64,000 nucleotides of DNA from Gammaproteobacteria bacterium (GCA_016191285.1 JACPPA010000028.1:2501-66500); one strand, 5' to 3'. Counted from the stretch's first letter, positions 11,153-20,500 are shown. Translations and numbers: made by a program. The notes: generated from the sequence alone by a model not told the origin.

Positions 11153-12934
11153 TTGAACGTGCTTTCCAGTATCGCGATTTATTTGACCGCCGCGATCGTC
11201 TGCGTCGCGCTTATGAAACGTCTCGGGTTTGCCGCGGTCCTTGGCTACCTGCTCGCCGGAATTTTAATTGGGCCGTGGGGCTGGCGCTTAATTGACGACG
11301 TCAATACCGCCCGGCAACTATCCCAATTCGGTGTGGTGCTGTTGCTGTTTGTCATTGGCTTGGAACTTCAGCCCTCCCGACTGTGGGCGCTGCGGCGTCC
11401 CATTTTCGGATTGGGTGGAATGCAGATGCTGGTTACTGGGATCTGTCTCGCGCTGCTGAGCATGGCGCGCGATATCAAACCGGCCGTCGCACTCGTGATC
11501 GGGCTCGGACTTGCGATGTCGTCAACCGCGTTCGTGCTACAGCTACTCGCGGAAAAACATGAACTCGGAACTGCGTATGGCCGTGCGAGTTTTGCGATTC
11601 TGTTGTTTCAAGATATCGCAGTAATTCCACTGCTGGCACTGGTTCCGCTGTTGGCCACCGGGGCCGATCTACAAACACTTGCACCTGGCATGGGGGTGTT
11701 GAAGGTACTCGGTGTTCTTGGTTTACTTTTGTCGTTGAGTCGATTTGTCCTGCGGCCAGTCTTTAGCCTCGTCGCGCGGACCGAAGTTCCGGAATTATTT
11801 ACCGCCACCGCCTTGCTCGTGGTGGTCGGTACATCACTGATCATGGAGGCGATTCACCTATCGGTAACGCTCGGCGCGTTTCTCGCTGGCGTGATCCTCG
11901 CCGACTCCGAGTTTCGCCATGAAATAGAAGCGCGGATCGCGCCCTTCGAAGGGCTGCTACTCGGGTTGTTTTTTATCGCCGTTGGCATGGCCGCAAATTT
12001 GGGATTGGTCCGCTCGGCGCCATCGACGGTGTTCGGTCTGGTGAGTGGGTTAATCCTCGTGAAGTTCACGGTGATGGTGGTGCTCGCGCGATTATTCAGG
12101 ATGCCGACTGCGCCGGCGATAAAGCTTGGCGCCGTGCTCTCCCAGGGTGGTGAATTCGCCTTTATTTTATTTGGTCTTGCGCGCGCCCAAGGTCTAATGA
12201 GTCTGGAGTTAACCGACACGCTCAATTTGGTGGTGACGTTATCGATGGCGGTGACACCGATCGTTTATGGATTGGCCGCGACTGTCAGCGGTCGTTTCAC
12301 CGATGGGCGTGCCGTGCAACCCTACGATGCGGTGATCGATACTGAACATATCGTGGTGATCGCCGGCCTCGGGCGTTTTGGACAGATCGCTGGTCGGGTG
12401 TTGCGGGCCTTGGATATTCCGTACACCGCGCTTGAGATTAATCCCGAGCAAGTTGAATTAGTGCGACGCTTTGGCTCGCAAGCGTATTATGGCGATGCGT
12501 CCAATCTCGCGCTGTTGCAAGCCGCGAAATTGGATAAGGCAAAAGTGCTACTCGTCGCGATTGATGATCCGGATGCCTCGGTGCGCACCATCGAACTGGT
12601 ACGAACGCATTTTCCCAATGTTGAAATCCTAGCCCGCGCGCGGAACCGTCAACACGTTTATCGCTTGCTAGATCTCGGTGTGAAGGTCATCGAGCGCGAG
12701 CTGTTTCATTCTTCGTTGATGCTCACCGAGCACTTGCTGGTTACGCTCGGGCTATCGGCGCGACAAGCGCGACGTGCCGTCGTTTCCTTTCGGCGTTATG
12801 ATGAAGCGGCCCTACAAGCGGCGCACGCCGTTTATAAAGACGAAGCGAAATTGATCCAAACAGCCAAAGAAGCGGCAGCCGAATTGCGGACCATTTTTGA
12901 AGCCGATCCGAAGTTGAATCCAGGCAAGGAGTAA
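11153..12934 (+). CDS. CPA2 cation/proton antiporter with TrkA-N domain (Kef-type)
   Basis: A monovalent cation:proton antiporter of the KefB/KefC group, which exports K+ or Na+ during stress. The first 380 or so residues form about 12 transmembrane helices, including the typical FGVVLLLFVIGLELQPSRLW and LSQGGEFAFILFGLA segments. A cytosolic TrkA-N (RCK) Rossmann domain follows from about residue 398 (VIAGLGRFGQIAGRVL, then YYGDASN). At 593 residues it matches KefB/C in length. The start is TTG at 11153, chosen because the first helix begins immediately. Ligand and ion are not decidable from sequence. It is transcribed in the same direction as rpfC but has its own 72-bp leader. Confidence 0.9.
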   Translation: MNVLSSIAIYLTAAIVCVALMKRLGFAAVLGYLLAGILIGPWGWRLIDDVNTARQLSQFGVVLLLFVIGLELQPSRLWALRRPIFGLGGMQMLVTGICLALLSMARDIKPAVALVIGLGLAMSSTAFVLQLLAEKHELGTAYGRASFAILLFQDIAVIPLLALVPLLATGADLQTLAPGMGVLKVLGVLGLLLSLSRFVLRPVFSLVARTEVPELFTATALLVVVGTSLIMEAIHLSVTLGAFLAGVILADSEFRHEIEARIAPFEGLLLGLFFIAVGMAANLGLVRSAPSTVFGLVSGLILVKFTVMVVLARLFRMPTAPAIKLGAVLSQGGEFAFILFGLARAQGLMSLELTDTLNLVVTLSMAVTPIVYGLAATVSGRFTDGRAVQPYDAVIDTEHIVVIAGLGRFGQIAGRVLRALDIPYTALEINPEQVELVRRFGSQAYYGDASNLALLQAAKLDKAKVLLVAIDDPDASVRTIELVRTHFPNVEILARARNRQHVYRLLDLGVKVIERELFHSSLMLTEHLLVTLGLSARQARRAVVSFRRYDEAALQAAHAVYKDEAKLIQTAKEAAAELRTIFEADPKLNPGKE

Positions 12935-12959
12935 TGGCTGTTAGGACGCGAGGATTCCC

Positions 12960-13958
12960 ATGACTTATTGCAACGGGTTGCTCGAAACGATCGGCAACAC
13001 GCCGCTGATTAAGCTGCGCAAGGCATCCGCGATCACGGGCTGCATCATTCTCGGTAAGGCCGAATTTCAAAATCCTGGTGGCTCGGTAAAGGATCGCGCA
13101 GCGCTTTTCATTATCCAAGATGCGGAGCGACGTCGGTTGTTGGAGCCGGGAGGCTTGATCGTCGAAGGCACGGCGGGTAACACCGGAATCGGTCTCGCAT
13201 TGGTCGCTAATGCGCGGGGTTATCGCACGCTCATTGTGATTCCGAGTTCACAAAGCCAAGAAAAAAAGGACATGTTGCGACTTTGCGGCGCGGTACTCAT
13301 GGAAGTCGCGCCCGCGCCTTATAAAGACCCAGGTAATTATGTTCGCGTTTCTGAGCGCGTCGCTAACGAGCTTGCGACACAAGAAACCCATGGTGTGTTG
13401 TGGGCGAATCAGTGGGACAATTTGGCCAATCGCGAAGCGCATATTAAAGGCACTGGGCCTGAAATTTGGACCCAAACCGAAGGTCGGGTGGATGGCTTCG
13501 TCTGCGCCATTGGGACTGGCGGGTCGCTGGCGGGAATTGCCATGTATTTAAAATCGATGCGGCCAACAATCGTCACAGCGGTGGCTGATCCGCCCGGCGC
13601 CGCGATGTTTGAATATTTCACCAGCGGCGAACTCAAGTCCGAAGGGAGTTCGATCACCGAAGGCATTGGCCAGGGCCGGGTGACCAAGAACATCGAAGGC
13701 GCACCGGTGGATCGTGCGTATCAAATCTCCGATGCCGAATCCGTGCAAATCGTCTTCGATTTGCTCAAAGAAGAAGGACTCTGTGTCGGTGGGTCGACGG
13801 GGGTGAATGTCGCTGGCGCCATTCGGCTCGCGCGCGAACTCGGTCCCGGACACACCATCGTTACCTTGCTCTGTGATAGCGGCACGCGCTACCAGTCCAA
13901 ACTATTCAACCCCAGTTTTTTGCGCGAGAAAGGGTTACCGGTGCCCTCGTGGTTATAA
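12960..13958 (+). CDS. cysteine synthase family PLP enzyme
   Basis: A fold-type II PLP enzyme of the cysteine synthase / cystathionine beta-synthase group, which forms cysteine from O-acetylserine and sulfide or runs related beta-replacements. LLETIGNTPLIKL opens the protein, K44 in NPGGSVKDRAA would bind PLP, GTAGNTGIGLA holds the substrate carboxylate loop, and GTGGS (185-189) cups the phosphate. At 332 residues it lacks the CBS-domain tail. The middle and C-terminal parts depart from CysK, so a cysteine desulfhydrase-type role is also possible. A GAGG precedes the ATG, and the gene begins 25 bp after the antiporter, so the two may be co-transcribed. Confidence 0.85.
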   Translation: MTYCNGLLETIGNTPLIKLRKASAITGCIILGKAEFQNPGGSVKDRAALFIIQDAERRRLLEPGGLIVEGTAGNTGIGLALVANARGYRTLIVIPSSQSQEKKDMLRLCGAVLMEVAPAPYKDPGNYVRVSERVANELATQETHGVLWANQWDNLANREAHIKGTGPEIWTQTEGRVDGFVCAIGTGGSLAGIAMYLKSMRPTIVTAVADPPGAAMFEYFTSGELKSEGSSITEGIGQGRVTKNIEGAPVDRAYQISDAESVQIVFDLLKEEGLCVGGSTGVNVAGAIRLARELGPGHTIVTLLCDSGTRYQSKLFNPSFLREKGLPVPSWL

Positions 13959-14025
13959 GAGGACGCTGGAGATACTTTCTAGTCTAGAATTGACACTCAC
14001 TGTTACTAAACCAAAGGACGATCTT

Positions 14026-15033
14026 ATGCCCGAATCGAATCGCGTCTGGCGCTTGCGTAAACGACCCGTTGGCGCCATTGGTGACGATGTGTTGAGTTTC
14101 GCTCCCGAGCCAATTCCAGAACCGGCCGTCGGCCAGTTTTTATTTCGATTGAACTATCTGTCGCTCGATCCCACCAATCGGATCTGGATGAGCGATATGG
14201 ACCAGTACATGCCGCCTGTCGCGCTCGGCGATGCGATGCGCGGGGTGGTGTGTGGCACAGTGGTCAAGTCGAATCATGCGGATTTTGCGCCAGGGGATGT
14301 GGTGAGTGGCCTTGGGGTGTGGGCCGATTATCAAATTGGCGCGCCGGGCATGTTGAATAAGCTCGGGCCGTTCGGCAATGTCTCGGTGGCGGATGCCTTC
14401 GGGCTTTTTGCGGTCGTGGGTCCGACGGCGTATTTCGGTTTGCTCGATCTCGGCGTCCCCAAAGCCGGTGAGACCGTGGTCGTGTCAGCGGCGGCGGGCG
14501 CTGTCGGTTCGATCGTCGGCCAGATCGCCAAGATCAAAGGTTGTCGTGCCGTCGGTCTGGCGGGTTCCGCGGCCAAATGTCAGTGGCTGGTGAATGATCT
14601 CGGTTTCGATGCGGCGATTAACTATAAGACCGAGGACGTCGCGTCGGCGTTGAAGCGGGCGTGCCCTAAAGGCGTCGATATTTATTTCGACAATGTCGGC
14701 GGCGACATCCTGGATGCCTGCTTAAAGCAAATGAACCTGCAAGGTCGAATTCCGACTTGCGGTCTTATTTCACAATATAACGCCAAGGACATCGTGCCGG
14801 GTCCGATCAACTATCCGATGATTCTGATGCAGCGCTTAAAAGTGCAGGGGTTTATTGTGCTGGACTATGCGAACCGTTATCCCGAAGCCATTGCCGCGCT
14901 CGCTGGATGGTTGCAGCAAGGCAAATTGAAGTTCCGCATGGACATGTATGAGGGCTTAGAAAACGCCGTGATCACCTTACGTAAACTCTATACGGGCGAG
15001 AACACCGGCAAACTCATGATCCACGTCGCTTAA
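14026..15033 (+). CDS. NADP-dependent MDR-family oxidoreductase (PTGR/CurA-like)
   Basis: A zinc-free medium-chain reductase of the prostaglandin reductase / curcumin reductase group, which reduces C=C bonds of enones with NADPH. The 335 residues comprise a GroES-like N-terminal domain (LNYLSLDPTNRIWMSD) and a Rossmann domain with VSAAAGAVGSIVGQIAK from about residue 153 and DIYFDNVGGDILDACL. ATG 14026 was chosen because AAAGGA lies just before it and MPESNRVWRLRKRP is the usual opening. The frame stays open upstream to 13807 but that part overlaps the previous gene. Confidence 0.9.
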   Translation: MPESNRVWRLRKRPVGAIGDDVLSFAPEPIPEPAVGQFLFRLNYLSLDPTNRIWMSDMDQYMPPVALGDAMRGVVCGTVVKSNHADFAPGDVVSGLGVWADYQIGAPGMLNKLGPFGNVSVADAFGLFAVVGPTAYFGLLDLGVPKAGETVVVSAAAGAVGSIVGQIAKIKGCRAVGLAGSAAKCQWLVNDLGFDAAINYKTEDVASALKRACPKGVDIYFDNVGGDILDACLKQMNLQGRIPTCGLISQYNAKDIVPGPINYPMILMQRLKVQGFIVLDYANRYPEAIAALAGWLQQGKLKFRMDMYEGLENAVITLRKLYTGENTGKLMIHVA

Positions 15034-15083
15034 AACCTCACGTCACCGAAGAAATCATCTGCGGTTTCTTCGGCAACAGCATT

Positions 15084-15992
15084 TCAAATCTTCGCGATAC
15101 GATATCCCGCACGCGGATAATGCACCGCGATCTCACCGACGGCCGGATCCTCGCGAAGCACGGTGATTTGATTGGCAGCGAGACGCGCCACACGACCGGT
15201 GGTGCGCTCCTTGCCGTAATCGTCGGCAACGATTGCGACGTTATCGCCGATCGCGAATTCGGCATCGGCACTATCCCCACCACTGAGATCGCCGGGCTGC
15301 GCATTCCGTGCAATCGTCAACGCCTCCGCACCGGTCATTGGTTGCATTTTTCCCGGACCAAACGCTTCAATGCGCGCGACCCATGCCGCGAGCGCGGGTC
15401 GCCTCGTGACTTCCACCCACACCCTCGGACTGTTTTTGAGGAACCATACACAGTGAAAACACGCGGCATCGGCCACTGTGAAATTCGCGCCCAATAAAAA
15501 CGACTGGTTGGTAAGTTGCGCCTCCAATCGGGTCAGCGATTGTTTGGTCTGCGCGAGTGCGTGCGGCGCGGCGCCGACGAACGCCTCTTGCGTAAAGCCC
15601 GCGGACATGGCTGAGCGATCGGCGATGAAGTTCGGCGGTAACGCGGGTAGTAATTCAACGATCACCGGCGGGACCACTTGCATAAACAATCGGTGATCAG
15701 CCCAGTCTTCCAACAGCGCGACGACGCCGGCTTCCTCTGTCGGCACGCACGCGGGTTCTGGATACCGACTCTCAATCATCTGCACCATCAACGCGGTGTC
15801 GCAATAAATATCTGCGCCGATCTGCATAACGGGGATCCGGCGGTAGCCGCCGGTTAATGGCGTGAGATCGGGTTTGGGCGCAATCACGGGTTGTTCCACT
15901 GCACGCCACGGGATTTTTTTATAGGCCAGAATGCGCCGTATTTTTTCTGAAAACGGCGAGAGTGCGTAGTGATGCAGAATAATTTCGGCCAT
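15084..15992 (-). CDS. glutathione S-transferase family protein with C-terminal extension
   Basis: The first 220 or so residues are a GST: a thioredoxin-like N-terminal domain (LHHYALSPFSEKIRRILAYK, then the RRIPVMQIGADIYCDTALMV cis-Pro and Ser/Asp-type region) and an all-helical C-terminal domain (FLLGANFTVADAACFHCVWF). After it comes an extra segment of about 70 residues predicted to be beta-rich (FAIGDNVAIVADDYGKE, GRVARLAANQITVLRE), which ordinary GSTs of 200-230 residues lack. The substrate cannot be read. It is the last of three tightly spaced minus-strand genes. Confidence 0.85.
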   Translation of the reverse strand: MAEIILHHYALSPFSEKIRRILAYKKIPWRAVEQPVIAPKPDLTPLTGGYRRIPVMQIGADIYCDTALMVQMIESRYPEPACVPTEEAGVVALLEDWADHRLFMQVVPPVIVELLPALPPNFIADRSAMSAGFTQEAFVGAAPHALAQTKQSLTRLEAQLTNQSFLLGANFTVADAACFHCVWFLKNSPRVWVEVTRRPALAAWVARIEAFGPGKMQPMTGAEALTIARNAQPGDLSGGDSADAEFAIGDNVAIVADDYGKERTTGRVARLAANQITVLREDPAVGEIAVHYPRAGYRIAKI

Positions 15993-16017
15993 GAGAATTC
16001 CCTATTTGAAAACGGCT

Positions 16018-16575
16018 TTATTGAAATAGTTCGAGCTGATTCATGGTGCGCGCGCCTTCGATAGTTAGAATTTTAAGCTTGGTATTCGCGCCTCCGTTCG
16101 CCGTGAAGCCACCGAGTTTGCCGCCAGCGGCCACCACGCGATGACAGGGCACGATCAAAGCAAACGGGTTACGACCGAGCGCCTGACCAATGGCCTGCGC
16201 GGCGCCGGGCGCATCCAGTGCCTTGGCGAGTTCTCCATACGTCAGTGTCTTGCCGGGAGGAATTTGTCGGGTCACTGCGTACACGCGTTGTTCGAATTCG
16301 GGCACTCCACGCATATCGAGCTTGGTGGGCGAGAGATCGCGAGCTTCGCCCGCGAGCAGTGCGACCACGTCGTCAATTGCATGTTGTACGACGTCGGGTG
16401 GCGTGACTTCCGCTAACTGTGGAAAACGTTTTACCAACCGGGCGTGGGTGGCTCCGCGATGTGCTTCTGGTAGTTGCACGCCGACGATGCCGTGCTCGCC
16501 CCACGCGATTCCGCAGTGGCCGATATTGGAGTCAAAGAGTGCGAAACCGTTGCGTGCGTCGGTTGTCTCGATCAT
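16018..16575 (-). CDS. ogt: methylated-DNA--protein-cysteine methyltransferase
   Basis: This suicide DNA-repair protein removes O6-alkyl groups from guanine. The C-terminal domain has the active-site IVPCHRVVAAGGKLGGF (acceptor Cys near residue 144) and the helix-turn-helix GELAKALDAPGAAQAIGQALGRNP with its Arg finger region. The N-terminal ribonuclease-like domain is present. About 185 residues is normal for the Ogt/AdaB type. The ATG at 16575 is preferred over the GTG one codon upstream. It sits between the GST and the serine hydrolase with 18-25 bp gaps, so it is probably co-transcribed with them. Confidence 0.93.
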   Translation of the reverse strand: MIETTDARNGFALFDSNIGHCGIAWGEHGIVGVQLPEAHRGATHARLVKRFPQLAEVTPPDVVQHAIDDVVALLAGEARDLSPTKLDMRGVPEFEQRVYAVTRQIPPGKTLTYGELAKALDAPGAAQAIGQALGRNPFALIVPCHRVVAAGGKLGGFTANGGANTKLKILTIEGARTMNQLELFQ

Positions 16576-16595
16576 CACGCGTCAATCTTCGGCAC

Positions 16596-17834
16596 CTAGT
16601 GTGTCCACACGCCGCCCGCATTCGTGCGATAACCGAGCGTGCGATAAGTGGCGTCCACGAGCGCTTGTCCGCGACTATTGAGTAACACGCCGGTCCCCAT
16701 GCGATTCATCGAATAACCAAAGCTGAGCGCGCACTCGGGATCCGCAAACCCCAGCGAGCCACCAGCGCCTACGTGACCAAACGCCGCTTCGGTCATTAAT
16801 AGACTCGAATTCACGGTCGCGGGGATGCGTCGATTGTCAGTGGATTTCATATAGCCCAAGGCAAACCGTGTCGGGATCATCAGTGTCGCGTCCTCGCCGG
16901 TCGCGGCTGAGACGCGACCCATCCGCGACAAGGTCTCGCGCCCAACCAGGCGCACACCGTTCAGGGTCCCGCCGTTGGCGAGCGGCGCGTACAGGCCAGC
17001 CAACGCGCGGGCGTTCGCCATGCCGTTGGCCGAACCCACTTCGGCCGCGCGGCACGCGCGCGAATTGGCATCGAAGGCGGCGAAGTCGCGCATGAAAAGC
17101 GCAGTCGGGGTGTCAGTAGTGTTGAGCGCGGTCTTAATGAACTTGGTGTCGAGCCACGCCTGATCGGGTTCGGCCATGATCATAGACGCTACTCGCGTTT
17201 CATTAGCTTCCGGCAAGCCGATCCAAAAATCGAGATTGAGCGGACGTGCGACTTCATCCGCAAAAAAGGGTCCGAGTCGCCGCCCACTCGCGCGGCGGAT
17301 GAGTTCACCCACCGTCCACGCCATGGTGATCGCGTGATAGCCCTGGCGGGTTCCTGGTGACCAGAAGGCTGGTTCATCCGCCACCCGCTTTACCATGTAC
17401 TCGTAATCCCAAAAGCCGCCCGCTTTAAGTGGGATGCGAACATGCGGAACCCCGACCGTGTGATCGAGTGTCATCGACACGCGCGAATCTTCCTTACCAC
17501 CGACGCCAAACTCCGGCCAGTAGCGCGTAATCGGGGCGTCCAAATCAAGCTGTCCGCGATCCGCCAACAGGTGCGCGCATAACGCCATGGCGCCTTTAGT
17601 CGATGAGAACACCACGCTGATGGTGTCGCGTGTCCACGGCGCACCGTCGCGCGCCTTGCGCCCACCCCACAGATCGACCAGCGTCTTACCTTCTAAATTC
17701 ACGACGCAACTGGCGCCGACTTCGTCGTGATGCGTGAAGTTATCGACAAAGGCCTGGTACACGGTGCTGAACTTTGGATCGTAGCTGCCTTCGATCTTGC
17801 CGGAATGAGTGTCGAGCGAAACTTGAGTTTGCAC
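16596..17834 (-). CDS. beta-lactamase-fold serine hydrolase (EstB-like)
   Basis: A class C beta-lactamase / esterase family enzyme. The SxxK motif is S77-S-T-K80 in VVFSSTKGAMALCAHLLADRG, and the second motif region lies around YHAITMAWTVGELIRRASGR. The 412-residue length matches family VIII esterases. No export signal is seen, so it is probably a cytoplasmic esterase rather than an antibiotic hydrolase. The GTG start has GAGG 6 nt upstream. It heads the minus-strand run with ogt and the GST. Confidence 0.85.
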   Translation of the reverse strand: MQTQVSLDTHSGKIEGSYDPKFSTVYQAFVDNFTHHDEVGASCVVNLEGKTLVDLWGGRKARDGAPWTRDTISVVFSSTKGAMALCAHLLADRGQLDLDAPITRYWPEFGVGGKEDSRVSMTLDHTVGVPHVRIPLKAGGFWDYEYMVKRVADEPAFWSPGTRQGYHAITMAWTVGELIRRASGRRLGPFFADEVARPLNLDFWIGLPEANETRVASMIMAEPDQAWLDTKFIKTALNTTDTPTALFMRDFAAFDANSRACRAAEVGSANGMANARALAGLYAPLANGGTLNGVRLVGRETLSRMGRVSAATGEDATLMIPTRFALGYMKSTDNRRIPATVNSSLLMTEAAFGHVGAGGSLGFADPECALSFGYSMNRMGTGVLLNSRGQALVDATYRTLGYRTNAGGVWTH

Positions 17835-17894
17835 GCGAATCCTCGGGTTAGGGGTCAGGCGAAATAAACGCCAGCGTGGTAATGCCAGTGAGTT

Positions 17895-17924
17895 GATGCG
17901 GATCGCTCTGGGGCGATCCGCATC
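17895..17924 (-). terminator. hairpin behind the DUF1330 gene
   Basis: A perfect 12-bp stem (GATGCGGATCGC with GCGATCCGCATC) with a 6-nt loop begins 7 bp past the DUF1330 stop codon. There is no clear T-tract, so the termination role is inferred from position. Confidence 0.5.
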
Positions 17925-17930
17925 CGTCGT

Positions 17931-18221
17931 TTAGGTTGGTTCTTCGATCAGAAAAAACGTCGGATCGACCGCCTGCTCGCGAACGCCAAGCAAGGCCTGA
18001 TAGGCAGGCGAGTTATACCAATTCTTCGCCGCTTGCGTGTCCGGAAATTTAGCGATCAAACAGTTCTGCGCGTCGTGTCGACCTGCGAGGATGGCGGCCA
18101 CCTTGCCGCGCGTAACGACCGTGCCACCTGCCGCCACCAGGGTTGGTCCAGCTGCCGACGCATATTCCTGTAATTTAGCCGCGTCTTTTACTTTGACGAG
18201 CGCGATGAAGTAAGTAGCCAT
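17931..18221 (-). CDS. DUF1330 domain protein
   Basis: A 96-residue ferredoxin-like alpha/beta protein of the DUF1330 family: it opens MATYFIALVKVKD and has FPDTQAAKNWYNSPAYQALL near the C-terminus. The ATG at 18221 is preceded by AAGGAG at good spacing. The open frame continues upstream but lacks a ribosome-binding site. The family has no firmly assigned reaction, and related dimeric alpha/beta-barrel proteins include small monooxygenases. A hairpin follows, so it is probably a single-gene unit. Confidence 0.88.
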   Translation of the reverse strand: MATYFIALVKVKDAAKLQEYASAAGPTLVAAGGTVVTRGKVAAILAGRHDAQNCLIAKFPDTQAAKNWYNSPAYQALLGVREQAVDPTFFLIEEPT

Positions 18222-18370
18222 GAATGTCTCCTTATGAGTGGAAGGGGCAGGATTTGCATTTGACGTCAAGTATAGAACGTTCCAGTGAAGCTGCCGAGGT
18301 CGGAAAGCGCGCAAGTGCCTGGTTGTTGCCGCTAGAATCAGGCCATTAATGAACCGGAGCGCTCACCCTT

Positions 18371-18784
18371 ATGCATCCAGAACAAGCGGCGATCATCGCT
18401 GTTCACCACCTGGTCGCAGCGACGTTTAGTGCGCTCGACCTTCCACGCTTCCGGCAGTGCTATCGTCTACCGTGTCAAATGATCACCTCGCACGGCGTCA
18501 GCGTCGCGACGACCGATGCGGAGTTCGAGGCATTTTTCCAGCCGTTGATGGAAACGCTCCGGTGCAATGATTTCGGGCGTTCCGAGTTACGCGAAATCCA
18601 CGTGCGAGTGCAAGCCGACAACATCGCCATCGTTAGCACGCACTGGGTGCGCTACCGGAAGAATGGGAGTGAACTAGAACAATTGGGAGCGACTTATACA
18701 ATGACGAAATCCGCCGGCGAGTGGCGAATCGTCAGCTTGATGGCGCACGAGCCAGCCGCGATGTTGCGGCTCGATCACGCTTAA
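18371..18784 (+). CDS. NTF2-like (SnoaL / DUF4440-type) protein
   Basis: A 137-residue protein of the cone-shaped NTF2 fold. The pattern is typical: an N-terminal helix pair (AAIIAVHHLVAATFSALDL), a mid-protein ITSHGVSVATTDAEFEAFF segment, and C-terminal strands NIAIVSTHWVRYRKNG and GEWRIVSLMAHEP. Such proteins can be isomerases, dehydratases or binding domains. No catalytic residue set can be assigned here. It is divergent from the DUF1330 gene and stands alone. Confidence 0.75.
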   Translation: MHPEQAAIIAVHHLVAATFSALDLPRFRQCYRLPCQMITSHGVSVATTDAEFEAFFQPLMETLRCNDFGRSELREIHVRVQADNIAIVSTHWVRYRKNGSELEQLGATYTMTKSAGEWRIVSLMAHEPAAMLRLDHA

Positions 18785-18888
18785 AAATCTCGCGCGAATA
18801 TAATATGGGCCCTGGTCAATTCGAATTTTTAGGTCTGCGGTGGACGTTTTCGGGCTTGTATGATCCCCGGCATGGCCTTCTCTCGATG

Positions 18889-18925
18889 CGCCACCCCCAC
18901 ATTGCATTGGAGTGTGGGGGTGGCG
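18889..18925. terminator. bidirectional terminator hairpin
   Basis: A perfect 12-bp stem (CGCCACCCCCAC with GTGGGGGTGGCG) with a 13-nt loop lies between two convergent genes, the NTF2-like gene on the plus strand and the RRM gene on the minus strand. Its strength and position suggest termination in both directions, although T-tracts are weak. Confidence 0.6.
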
Positions 18926-18981
18926 TACGACGTATCGTCTATACCCCATTGCCTATTGCAGGCGACGGGGTGCGAACTTAA

Positions 18982-19254
18982 TTAATACGAGCCGCGGCGC
19001 TGTGGCCGTGCTTCACGGGGCTTCGCTTCGTTGACGCGCATATTGCGGCCCTTCAGCGGTTGTTCGTTAAGCGCCTTAATGGCGGCATCAGCTTGCGAAT
19101 TATTCGGCATTTCGACGAAGCCGAAGCCTTTCGATTCGCCCGAAATTTTATCCTTGATGACTGAGGCGCTCGAGACCTCGCCAGAGGCGGAAAACGCATC
19201 ACGAAGGTCGGCGTCGGTAACGCCATAGGCCAAATTTCCAACATATATATTCAT
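18982..19254 (-). CDS. RRM-domain RNA-binding protein
   Basis: A single RNA-recognition-motif protein of 90 residues, the size of cyanobacterial and proteobacterial cold-inducible Rbp proteins. RNP2 is IYVGNLAY at the N-terminus and RNP1 is SKGFGFVEM around residues 41-49. The tail is short and basic (KPREARPQRRGSY). The start is the ATG at 19254, because RNP2 must begin within the first residues. Related proteins are RNA chaperones induced by cold or stress. The unusually long gap upstream could hold a regulated leader, but this is not shown. Confidence 0.9.
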   Translation of the reverse strand: MNIYVGNLAYGVTDADLRDAFSASGEVSSASVIKDKISGESKGFGFVEMPNNSQADAAIKALNEQPLKGRNMRVNEAKPREARPQRRGSY

Positions 19255-19719
19255 AACAATCTCACAAAAATAAAGGTGTGCCTTGTCCGCTATCGCGACA
19301 ACCGGAGCCGATGACACAAGTGATCCGGAAGCCGATTCGCCGATGGTCGGCAAATTCGTCAGGGGTGAAAAAACGGTGTAAGAATGAGTAGGGAATCGGG
19401 GTAACTGCGAGGGTGGCGCGTCCGCTTCATGCGCGACGCAATAACAAGTTGCGAGGGAGCGTACTCCTTATGGCGCTGCATAGATAGCATTAATTGCAAG
19501 TTTGTCTCTCGACACCAGCGATTGGATCCAGAATTTGCTCGTCGGTGGCAGATTGCTTAAGGCAGAATGCCGCGGAGTAGGCTCGGCGCCGCCGACCAAA
19601 GCGAAGTGAGTCGCCTGTGACAACGGAGCAAAAAACAATGCGTGCCGGCATCCAAAGAAACTATGCAGGTTAATCGCGAGACAGCAGACTAGAATCGGAA
19701 CCCCAACGTGAGGTCCGTC
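19255..19719. other. 465-bp non-coding gap between rbp and hyi
   Basis: I see no credible gene here. It separates the divergent RRM gene and hydroxypyruvate isomerase and must hold both promoters. By analogy with other cold-shock RNA-binding proteins, a long RRM-gene 5' leader is possible, but I could not identify a conserved structure. Confidence 0.5.
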
Positions 19720-20499
19720 ATGCCGCGTTTCGCCGCGAACCTTTCCCTGATGTTTAACGAGGTCGATTTTCTGGCGCGTTTCAAGGCGGCGGCTACGGCC
19801 GGATTTAAAGGCGCGGAATTTCTATTTCCGTATGCCTATCCGATTTCAGAACTCGTGGCACGACGCGCGGAATCGGGATTAACCGTCGCTTTATTTAATG
19901 CGACGCCAGGCGACTACGCACAGGGTGAACGCGGGATTGCCGGAATTCCCGGCCGCGAGGCTGAATTCGAGGCGGGAATTGCCACGGCGCTCGCGTATTG
20001 CGCGGCGCTCGAGTGTCGACGCCTGCACGTGATGGCCGGACTGGTTCATCACGGCGCCAACCGCTTAACGCTGGTGAGTAATTTACGCCGCGTGGCCGCG
20101 CGCGCCGCCGCCGCCGGTGTCGAACTCCTGATTGAACCCATCAACACCCGCGATATCCCGGGCTATCTCATTAATCGCACTGCGGAGGCGTTAGCGATCA
20201 TCGACCAGGCCGGCGATCCGCAGGTGAAATTGCAGCTCGATCTCTATCATCATCAGATCATGGAAGGTGATTTGACAGGTGCGCTTCGCGAATACCTTCC
20301 CTATGCCGCGCATGTTCAAATCGCAGAACCGCCGGATCGGGGTGAACCGGATCATGGTGAGATCGACTATCGATTTATTTTTGAAATGCTCGATACGCTC
20401 GGCTATGCAGGTTGGGTCGGCTGCGAATACCGGCCGCGCGGTGACACGGTCACGGGTCTCGCATGGCTCGCACACTTGGGCGTGCGCTTGGACGGTTAA
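19720..20499 (+). CDS. hyi: hydroxypyruvate isomerase
   Basis: A TIM-barrel sugar isomerase of the Hyi/OtnI group that interconverts hydroxypyruvate and tartronate semialdehyde or similar 2-oxo acids. MPRFAANLSLMFNEVDFLARF is close to the usual Hyi opening. ELLIEPINTRDIPGYL and VKLQLDLYHHQIMEGDL carry the metal-binding acidic and histidine residues, and the end GWVGCEYRPRGDT is typical. About 259 residues is normal. The ATG at 19720 is preferred over GTG 19708 because GAGG lies between them at proper spacing. No glyoxylate-pathway partners are adjacent, so the substrate is uncertain. Confidence 0.85.
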   Translation: MPRFAANLSLMFNEVDFLARFKAAATAGFKGAEFLFPYAYPISELVARRAESGLTVALFNATPGDYAQGERGIAGIPGREAEFEAGIATALAYCAALECRRLHVMAGLVHHGANRLTLVSNLRRVAARAAAAGVELLIEPINTRDIPGYLINRTAEALAIIDQAGDPQVKLQLDLYHHQIMEGDLTGALREYLPYAAHVQIAEPPDRGEPDHGEIDYRFIFEMLDTLGYAGWVGCEYRPRGDTVTGLAWLAHLGVRLDG

Positions 20500-20500
20500 C

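Noticed and set aside
13807-14025. N-terminal extension of the MDR reductase
   Set aside because: It overlaps the cysteine-synthase gene in another frame. The ATG at 14026 has a ribosome-binding site and the family opening.
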